The position numbers and the translations under genes are program-made. Below are positions 57,546-64,000 of a DNA stretch of 64,000 bases, piece by piece. The notes beneath the pieces were generated by a model. It was given only the letters and a program-made list of their open reading frames with translations, did not search any database and was not told where the DNA came from. The DNA is from Planococcus sp. 107-1 (GTDB lineage: Bacteria; Bacillota; Bacilli; Bacillales_A; Planococcaceae). The stretch spans positions 2,604,001 through 2,668,000 of the forward strand of contig NZ_CP090977.1 of the NCBI RefSeq assembly GCF_021513255.1, read 5' to 3'. How positions within the stretch are numbered: the first letter of the stretch is position 1; each line of letters starts with the position of its first letter.

Positions 57546-57610
57546 AGATAAAATCAGGTAATTAACTGGAAATCCTAAAGATTGTTTCGTTGAACTTATA
57601 CCTGAAATTA

Positions 57611-57650
57611 AAAAAACTGCCCTGTAGTCATTTAACGACTTTCAGGACAG
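57611..57650 (-). terminator. Rho-independent terminator
   Basis: An interrupted stem CTGTCCTG..AGTC / TGACT.CAGGGCAG with a T-run on the minus strand. Confidence 0.8.
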
Positions 57651-57663
57651 CTTTACGCTTCTA

Positions 57664-58719
57664 TTATTTTGTGTTCATCGCGCTGTAAAGTGCTGCAGCG
57701 AATTCTGCACGGTCTGTATTCGATTCACCATAATAGTTTGATGTTTGGAAAACCGTTGTTTGATCGATCGCTTTCAATGTGACGATTGGCTCGTGCGCCC
57801 AGAATGAAGGTGCCACGTCCAAATATTTCACTGAAGCTGTTTGTGCTTGAACTTCTTCTGATTTAGACATCTGGAACGCTCTTTCCAGGATGACTGCCAA
57901 TTGCGTTTTCGATAACGGTGCGTACATTCCGAAAGATCCGTTTGTGAATCCTTGCAGAATTCCCGCTTCGTTCATCGCTGCAATGTCTTTCGCGAACGAG
58001 TGGTTTGCTGCTACGTCGCTGAATTGGACTTTGCCTTTCGCTGAAAGGCCAAGCACGCGGTTGATCATTGTGGCTGCTTGCCCACGCGTTACTTCCTCTG
58101 ATGGACGGAAGTCTTGCTGGTGATAGCCGCTGATAACGCCTGAAGTGTTCAATGTTTTGATGGCTTCATAAGCCGGGTGTGATGTTTTTACATCCACGAA
58201 GTTGCCGTTTGTTACTGGCGGCAATGGCTTCGGCTCTGCTTTTACCGGAGCTGCGCTTTGTACGCTGCTCAAGCGTTTAGCGCCTGCATATTTTGGTCCC
58301 CAATAAGGGTTCGTATTGATATTTGAAACTTTGACTCCGCCGCTTTCAGCAGAGACTACATTGCCGTCACCTAAGTATATTCCTGTATGTGAGATGCCTT
58401 TTTTGTATGTATTTGCGAAAAATACAAGATCTCCTTTTTGCAGGTTGCTTTTTGATACGGACGTTCCAACGTTATATTGTTCTGCTGAAGTTCTTGGCAA
58501 AGAAATTCCGAAATTGTTGAAGACATATCGGATGTAGCCTGAACAATCAAATCCTGAAGGGGTTGTTCCTCCAAATTTATAAGGGGTGCCTTTAAATTTC
58601 AAAGCGTATGCTGCAATATCATCTGGTGTTGCTCCACTGGCATCGGCTTTAGTTGTCATAAACGGACTAGCTGTTATCAATAGGACAGCAATCATCATTA
58701 GTATAATACGTTTTTTCAA
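57664..58719 (-). CDS. NlpC/P60 endopeptidase with C-terminal SLH triplet
   Basis: From TTG 58719 (site AGAGGTGA, then MKKRIILMMIAVLL) the protein has 351 residues; a GTG at 58767 would place 16 polar residues before the signal peptide. An NlpC/P60 domain (about 30-155) has Cys59 (FDCSGYIR) and His111 (ISHTGIYL). At the place of the third catalytic residue, His227 in the paralogue at 23488, it has Ser123 (NVVSAESG), which may alter activity. Three SLH repeats end the protein (about 185-350; the third is weak). It is the SLH-anchored counterpart of 23488-24252 and shares a WalR box. Confidence 0.88.
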   Translation of the reverse strand: MKKRIILMMIAVLLITASPFMTTKADASGATPDDIAAYALKFKGTPYKFGGTTPSGFDCSGYIRYVFNNFGISLPRTSAEQYNVGTSVSKSNLQKGDLVFFANTYKKGISHTGIYLGDGNVVSAESGGVKVSNINTNPYWGPKYAGAKRLSSVQSAAPVKAEPKPLPPVTNGNFVDVKTSHPAYEAIKTLNTSGVISGYHQQDFRPSEEVTRGQAATMINRVLGLSAKGKVQFSDVAANHSFAKDIAAMNEAGILQGFTNGSFGMYAPLSKTQLAVILERAFQMSKSEEVQAQTASVKYLDVAPSFWAHEPIVTLKAIDQTTVFQTSNYYGESNTDRAEFAAALYSAMNTK

Positions 58720-58792
58720 TTCGTCACCTCTAAGTAAGTTTGGCGATTCAAGGTGTTGATCAGACACTGAATCTTTCTGTTTTTCTTAACCT

Positions 58793-58821
58793 GTTTTAGA
58801 TTCTAACAGAGAATATGACAA
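58793..58821 (-). promoter_or_regulatory. SigA-type promoter
   Basis: On the minus strand TTGTCA (58816-58821) and TAAAAC (58793-58798) are 17 bp apart. The -10 is weak, as is common for activated promoters. Confidence 0.5.
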
Positions 58822-58838
58822 AATTAGGTTACGGTTGT

Positions 58839-58855
58839 ATTACAGTTGTGTAACA
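58839..58855 (-). promoter_or_regulatory. WalR box
   Basis: On the minus strand TGTTAC-ACAAC-TGTAAT matches TGTWAH-N5-TGTWAH exactly and lies 17 bp upstream of the -35 element. The following gene is a wall hydrolase, the expected type of WalR target. Confidence 0.7.
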
Positions 58856-58978
58856 TTGCCTATAAACAGGTTTAGAATCCGGGTAAAGTGGGCAATATAA
58901 GGGGTTGACGTATGATTAGTGAGTCCTGAAATCAACTGATCAACCTTTATTTAAACTGAATCTTACATATGTGAAATC

Positions 58979-59017
58979 TAAAAAACCGCAAAACGGCTCT
59001 TCCGTTTTGCGGTTTTT
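58979..59017 (-). terminator. Rho-independent terminator
   Basis: Stem AACCGCAAAACGG / CCGTTTTGCGGTT with flanking A/T runs, just after the subtilase stop at 59039. Confidence 0.9.
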
Positions 59018-59038
59018 ATAGTTAATTATTTACTTTTA

Positions 59039-60935
59039 TTATTTAAATAGTAATGGGTTTTCTGCTCTTGCTAAGAACACGCTGAACGAATAGCGGTTCA
59101 TGTTCATGCTTGGTCCAAAAGTTGTTTCACTTACGCCTAAAGTAATGCCTTGCTGCGTCATTGCTTGGATCGCTTCATAGCTCGCCATGCTTTCGTTTAC
59201 GTCAGTGAATGGCATTTTAGCTGCTGGATCAAATTTGAACTGGTACGTATTCTGGATCAATAACGCCATTTCAGCGGGTAACGGATTGATAAGGGCGGAA
59301 TGTGCCGTCCGGGAATCCGGATAAAATGCCTTTATCGTATGCTGCCTGGATATATCCTGAAGCCGCATTATTCGCACTAACGTCTTTGAAGACCGTGTTG
59401 CGCGCTTTGCCGTCAAGCCCTTTCGCTCTGCCGATCAGGATCAAAGCTTCTGCGCGTGTAATTTCTTTTCGCGGTTTAAAGGTTCCGTCTGTATAGCCGC
59501 TGATCATGTTGTTGCTGTAAAGATAGCTGATATGCGGTGCAAACCAAGACGTCATCGTCACGTCTTTAAAAGCAGGCTCCGTCAAACTGATGGATAAATT
59601 CTCCGTCTTTTTCACGCCTTTTGTATCGGTATAGCTGAACGTAAAGGAATAATTCCCTTTCGTTTTATACGTTTCCCATTTATTCGTACCGGTACTTTTC
59701 AGCTCAGTCGTCCCTTCTTTTAGAGACGGCGAAGTTGCCAATTCAGAATTTTTTAAAGTAAAGGAGATGCCGCCTTTCTTAATGGCTGCTTGAATAAATG
59801 GAACGGCTTTAATTTCTTTTTCGTACTGGATGGCTCCGAATCCATAAACATTATCGCGGCCTGGCGTTCCTAAATCTTTAGCTGTGGCTTGCGCCATTTC
59901 GCGCAGTTTCACATTTGTAAGGCCAGGATACTGCTCTTTGTAAATGGCGAATACACCTGCTACGTGCGGAGCGGCCATCGAAGTTCCCGTCAAATTCCGG
60001 TAGCCGTCTATTTTATTGTCCCACTCATCCAACTCTTTCGGATAAGTGCTGAAAATCTCCGTTCCGGGAGCTGCAAATTCCATCGAGGGCCCGATCGATG
60101 AATTTTCTTCTCTTGAAAAGTCGTTATTTACGGCCCCTACAGCAATGACTGAGGAATATTTGGCTGGGTATGTCATTGTGTCCATCTGCCCGGAACCGCC
60201 TTCATTTCCGGCTGCCGAAATGATAATCATGCCTTGCTTATAAGCTTCTTGCAGCATCAACTCCAGCGGACGGTCATTGACCGAAATCGAAATGCTCAAG
60301 TTCAAAATATCAATCTTATTTTGAATCGCCCATTCCACGCCTTTCGTAATTTGCGCAGTTGACCCTGATCCACGGTTGTTCATCGCTTTAATCGCATACA
60401 ATTGCACATTTGGTGCAATTCCGATGATGCCTGAATCATTTTTTTGCGCAGCAATGATGCCTGCTACGTGGGTACCGTGGCCGAAATTGTCATCATAAGG
60501 GACTTTGCTCGCACACACAGCAGCCGTACAGACGCCGCCTGCCACTTTCAAATCCGGATGCTCTGTATCAATACCCGTGTCCAGGACCGCCACTTTCACG
60601 CCTTTTCCGCTATAAGGGGAAGTTTGCTTCGGTGCACTCTTAATCATTGAAAATGAGGGAGATACCAGGTCTGCTGCAGTTTCATACTGTCGGTTCGGAT
60701 AAATCTCAGCGCTTGAGAATTGCTCTTGCAAAGCGGCTTTATCCGACTCGCTCAGCTTCAATTCAACAAGGGGGATTTCTTCAAACTCTTTTGTGACTGC
60801 ACCAAACTGGACTTTGATCTCTTCCAATTGATCTTCGTTTGCGTGGATTAAATATGTATCGGTTTCTTCGGCAAAAATGTGGGAAGGCAGAAATAGGAAA
60901 GCGAGTAATAAAGTAAGTAAGCCGACGCGTTTCAT
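59039..60935 (-). CDS. SLH-anchored subtilase, frameshifted near 59275
   Basis: ATG 60935 follows GAGGGATCG. The protein has a signal peptide (1-22), short propeptide (25-85), S8 domain with Asp119 (VLDTGID), His153 (GHGTHVAG) and Ser318 (TGTSMAAPHVAG), an Ig-like segment and three SLH repeats. Cys136 and Cys141 flank a small insert and could form a disulphide, unusual in this group. The long frame stops at PYQSVTR-stop (59271), whereas AEMALLIQNTYQFKFD continues in another frame to 59039. Restoring a CG pair in ACCCGCTGAA gives 632 residues and the normal TRAEMA motif. The indel falls exactly in the SLH signature; likely sequence error. Confidence 0.87.
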
Positions 60936-61165
60936 GGTGACGATCCCTCTTTTCTCAGTATATTTCTCATAATACCCTAACCGGGATTTTAAAAAACCGG
61001 ACAAAAGATAGAAAAACGTATTTTTTTAACATTATTATTATTAATTTAAAATAAAAAACTTGCTTTTGTTATTTTCATAGGTATTTGATACAGCTATCTT
61101 GTCCGAATAGGACTACATAACAAATGAATAAAATAGAACGATATCTTAATCATAGGAGTATTGCT

Positions 61166-61201
61166 AAAAAAATCCCGCCAACAAATTCGTTGGCGGGATT
61201 T
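61166..61201 (-). terminator. Rho-independent terminator
   Basis: Stem AAATCCCGCCAAC / GTTGGCGGGATTT with a T-run on the minus strand, at the amidase stop. Confidence 0.92.
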
Positions 61202-61205
61202 CGGA

Positions 61206-62672
61206 TTAATGAAGTCTTTTGCTTGGTGAAGCACCAGCTGTGCTGTAATACTGGCCAATGTCTGTCCGGCCTTCATAGTTGTAGAAGTAATCAAGTGTTC
61301 CAAGGAATAAGGCTCTGCCCATTTTCTTGCGTTCTGCTTCTGACTTGATGTATTGGATGTCTTTTGAGCTATCGATGAAGCCCATTTCCACTAAAGCAGC
61401 TGGAACGGTATTTTCACGAAGCACCGCGAAGTTGCCTGAATGGTTATTCGGATTGACTCCACGGTCTCTTAGAGTCGGCCAAGCTTCCATCATGCGGTTC
61501 TGCAGATAGATAGCTAAAGCACGGGATTGTTTTACATTCGGATTGTTTGCTGCAGTTTTTGCGTAGTAATACGTTTCCTGCCCGTTCGCTGTTCCGTTAA
61601 ATGCATTGGTATGAAGGCTGACAAAAATATCGCCGCCATTTTTCGATGCAAATTTCGCGCGGTCGCTCAATTCCATGAATGTATCGCTTGTACGCGTCAT
61701 TTTCACATTGATTGGTGTTTTATCAAAATAAGCTTTGGTGTGAAGTCCGATATTCAATACTACGTTCTTCTCCATAAAGCCGTTGCCTATACCGCCTGAA
61801 TCCTGTTTGCCGTGGCCCGGATCAATGATGACCGTCAAATCACTGCCGCCTATCGGTGCTGGGCTTGGCAATACAGCCCCTGGTTTTGAAGTTGACAGAT
61901 AGCTTGTCGCTACATAGCCGACCACACCGTTTACACGAATATGGGACCATCCATTAGAAGTTGTTGCTACGCCCACTGTCGTTCCGCTTTTCAGTTTACT
62001 GATTACTGCACCCGAATTGCTTGGCGCTGAACGCATGTTTAATGTATCCGATCCTGTGTTTACATACATCGTTGTGCTGAATGAAACTTCGCCCGGCTTC
62101 ACGCGGAAGCTTTCATTCAAGCTGCGTGCCAAAAATACGGCAAAGTCAGCACGGATGATTGTTGCTTCAGTTCCGAAAGTGCCATCCGGAAAACCTTGGG
62201 CAATTCCTTTATTCATCAAGTTGGTTGCTGCTGCCGAAACGCTATTGCCGCCGTAGCCGAAAGCCCGGTTGATCAAGATCGCCATTTCGCCGCGTTTCAA
62301 CACTTTGTATGGTTGGAATGTGCCATCAGGATAGCCGGAGATGACGCCGCGTTTGACCATTTCGTTTATGTAGCCGGATGCAAAGTTTCCTGAGCCGACA
62401 TCACTGAATTCCGTATTTTGTTTGGTTCCATTTAAACCGAGTGACCGGCCAAGCATTGCTGCCGCTTCTCCCCGGGTAACTTGTCTGCTCGGGACAAAAT
62501 GAGTGTTCGAAACACCGTTGACAAAACCTTTATCCACCAAATAGGTGATTTCCGCTTTTGCACGATGAGTATCTCCGATGTCTTTAAAATTCGCACTTGC
62601 ATTCGCTTGGCTTTGTGGGACGATTATTGAGGCAATTAATGCAAAACATAGCATCATAATCCATTTTTTCAA
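61206..62672 (-). CDS. SLH-anchored N-acetylmuramoyl-L-alanine amidase
   Basis: TTG 62672 follows AGGAGG. The 488-residue protein has a signal peptide (1-26), three SLH repeats (27-195), an SH3b domain (about 205-270, MYVNTGSDTLNMRSAPSNSG) and an Amidase_3 domain (about 283-475). Zinc-site motifs are present: His in IIDPGHGKQD, Glu in MEKNVVLNI, His in FVSLHTNA and the catalytic Glu in VEMGFID. It should remove the peptide stem from MurNAc in peptidoglycan. With the two glucosaminidases and the NlpC/P60 protein it completes a set covering all three main classes of wall cleavage, all SLH-anchored. Confidence 0.92.
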   Translation of the reverse strand: MKKWIMMLCFALIASIIVPQSQANASANFKDIGDTHRAKAEITYLVDKGFVNGVSNTHFVPSRQVTRGEAAAMLGRSLGLNGTKQNTEFSDVGSGNFASGYINEMVKRGVISGYPDGTFQPYKVLKRGEMAILINRAFGYGGNSVSAAATNLMNKGIAQGFPDGTFGTEATIIRADFAVFLARSLNESFRVKPGEVSFSTTMYVNTGSDTLNMRSAPSNSGAVISKLKSGTTVGVATTSNGWSHIRVNGVVGYVATSYLSTSKPGAVLPSPAPIGGSDLTVIIDPGHGKQDSGGIGNGFMEKNVVLNIGLHTKAYFDKTPINVKMTRTSDTFMELSDRAKFASKNGGDIFVSLHTNAFNGTANGQETYYYAKTAANNPNVKQSRALAIYLQNRMMEAWPTLRDRGVNPNNHSGNFAVLRENTVPAALVEMGFIDSSKDIQYIKSEAERKKMGRALFLGTLDYFYNYEGRTDIGQYYSTAGASPSKRLH

Positions 62673-62803
62673 ATCTCATTTCCTCCTAGGTTTAGTTCTC
62701 TTCACATACCTTAACCCAATTTATTGAAAATTTCTATGTATCATTTGGTCTAATTCGACATTTCTGACGGACTTTTAGATATTACGTATAGGTAAAAAGA
62801 AAT

Positions 62804-62835
62804 AAAGCCCAACCTCGGCATGAGGTTGGGCTTTT
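62804..62835 (-). terminator. Rho-independent terminator
   Basis: Stem AAGCCCAACCTC / GAGGTTGGGCTT with A and T runs, after the nucleotidase stop. Confidence 0.9.
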
Positions 62836-62894
62836 GATTTTAATAATTTCTTCATATCGCTGCAATTTAACTTTTACAATTAATTGAAAATAAA

Positions 62895-64000
62895 TTAATT
62901 AGCTGCAGCTGGATTTACGTCCGTGATGCGGCCTTCTGTTTTCGGTGTAACTGAACCGATTCTTTCCAATTCTTCTCTTAAGTTTTCCCAATCTGAAAGG
63001 CCTAGATCTGTTACGCGCCCTTCTTCATAAGCTTTCGCAAAACCATCGAAGCCGTCGCCGCCTTTAGCAGTGAAAGCATTTGTTGCAACTGTGTAAGTCG
63101 TAGCATCTGCAATAGCTGTCAACGTACCGTCTGCATTTTTCAATGAGATCGAAACGATGCGCTCGCCTGCCGGTTTAGAAGAATCGAATTTCACTTCTGC
63201 TCCAGATACGTGCAGGAATCCGCCATTTTCTTTCGGATACTGGCCAACACTTGTTTCAAATGCATCTTTAAGTTCTGCACCTGTCACTTTCATCGTTGCC
63301 AATGTGTTTCCGAATGGAAGAACTGTAATGATTTCACCAACAGTGATCGGTCCAGCATCAATTCCTGCACGGATTCCGCCGCCGTTCTGGAATGCCATTA
63401 CGACATCTTTGTTGTATGTTTTCGCTTTAGTCAACATACCGTCTGTAATGATGTTCCCAAGAGCTGTTTCGTTTTTACGGACACTTGGCGCTGCTGGGTT
63501 TTCACCCGTACGCGGAGTTTCAAGGGCTGCTGTTGCAGTCGCTTTCGTTTCAGTTTCAGAAACTTTCTTCACGCCTTCTTTATATGGTGTCAACACTTTT
63601 AATGCTGCTTCGTCTTCAGCCAATTTACCGACTTCGATCAATTCTCCGTCATGGCTCATCACAACGCCTTCGTCATCGAACTTAACGTCCAATGTCCCTA
63701 AGTTTTCGCCGTACTGTCCAGTTTGAACAATTACAGTCGGTTCTTCTTTAGTTCCCGCAACGACCGGTGCAGCCAATTTTGTATGGCTGTGCCCGCCGAC
63801 GATTACGTCAATTCCTTGGACGCCTTTCGCCAATTCCAGATCGTTGTCGATTGTCGGGTTATCGTCATAGCCGATATGCGTCAAAGCGATTACTTTATTG
63901 ACGCCCATTTTTTCGAACTCATCGACCATGTCTTGTGCTTCCTTGATGTAGTCTTCATCAAAAGAAACAAGTTCCGGGCTTGCAATGTCTTCCGTCTCTT
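62895..64000 (-). CDS. 5'-nucleotidase/phosphoesterase, 5' end beyond the window
   Basis: The frame is open to the right edge (the residues before the internal ATG at 63929 read SPELVSFDEDYIKEAQD), so the start and the first metal motifs are missing. The visible part contains ALTHIGYDDN and GGHSHTKLAAP of the metallophosphatase and the full C-terminal 5'-nucleotidase domain (MAFQNGGGIRAGID, VLPFGNTLATMKVTGAEL, AKGGDGFDGF). It should hydrolyse 5'-nucleotides or related phosphoesters outside the cell. No SLH repeat is present at the C-terminus; one may lie at the missing N-terminus, as in the phosphodiesterase at 3838. Confidence 0.88.
   Translation of the reverse strand, partial: ETEDIASPELVSFDEDYIKEAQDMVDEFEKMGVNKVIALTHIGYDDNPTIDNDLELAKGVQGIDVIVGGHSHTKLAAPVVAGTKEEPTVIVQTGQYGENLGTLDVKFDDEGVVMSHDGELIEVGKLAEDEAALKVLTPYKEGVKKVSETETKATATAALETPRTGENPAAPSVRKNETALGNIITDGMLTKAKTYNKDVVMAFQNGGGIRAGIDAGPITVGEIITVLPFGNTLATMKVTGAELKDAFETSVGQYPKENGGFLHVSGAEVKFDSSKPAGERIVSISLKNADGTLTAIADATTYTVATNAFTAKGGDGFDGFAKAYEEGRVTDLGLSDWENLREELERIGSVTPKTEGRITDVNPAAAN

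Noticed and set aside
58921-58980. A further class A array near 58928
   Set aside because: GAAATCAAC at 58928 and GAAATCT at 58973 are not in 21-bp phase; at best a decayed remnant.

Overview
The window looks like chromosome of a low-to-moderate GC Gram-positive bacterium of the Bacillales, most likely the Planococcaceae (Planococcus/Planomicrobium/Sporosarcina-like). The reasons are the AGGAGG-type ribosome sites, the many TTG starts, AT-rich promoters, Vpr-like subtilases, CsaB/TagA/GalU cell-wall genes and the very large number of SLH-domain (S-layer homology) surface proteins. The genus is an inference from protein style, not from a search.

The window is essentially one cell-surface island. 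Thirteen genes encode proteins with SLH triplets: a cyclic-nucleotide phosphodiesterase (3838-6198), a tandem pair of unknown SLH proteins (6570-8746), three subtilases (9108, 20669, 59039), a large nuclease (25893-29515), a 1673-residue repeat protein (32298), the probable main S-layer protein (38177-40723), two glucosaminidases (53146, 55494), an NlpC/P60 hydrolase (57664) and an amidase (61206). Between them lie unanchored secreted enzymes: a 1410-residue protease, an NlpC/P60 enzyme, endonuclease I, an Excalibur protein and two membrane-tethered trypsin-like proteases. Two acyltransferase-3 membrane proteins are also present.

The region 43125-52938 holds the machinery that should build the anchor for these proteins. 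The minus-strand run is tagA-like, UDP-ManNAc dehydrogenase, galU, a glycosyltransferase and an O-antigen-ligase-like protein. A divergent plus-strand run is csaB (pyruvyl transferase), a glycosyltransferase and a MurJ-like flippase. SLH domains bind pyruvylated secondary cell wall polysaccharide (SCWP), so the island pairs the ligand pathway with many of its clients. Two phosphoesterases (3838, 62895) and two nucleases form an apparent surface nucleic-acid and phosphate scavenging set.

Non-coding DNA is unusually structured. Nine intergenic arrays contain short words repeated at exactly 21 bp, in two sequence classes (GAAATYAMCC and GAGTTKCYC). Several are accompanied by a conserved stem-loop of about 50 bp. 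I know of no description of these; they are the best candidate here for something new. High-GC palindromic repeats occur near 60, 42790-43060 and 45720-45960. Two perfect WalR-type boxes precede the two NlpC/P60 genes.

Six genes are interrupted by seven small indels (subtilase at 20798, protease at 25552, nuclease at 27962, csaB at 50019, glycosyltransferase at 50300 and 50466, subtilase at 59275). In every case correcting the indel restores one full-length family-typical frame, so sequencing error is the simplest reading. The first and last genes run off the window edges.
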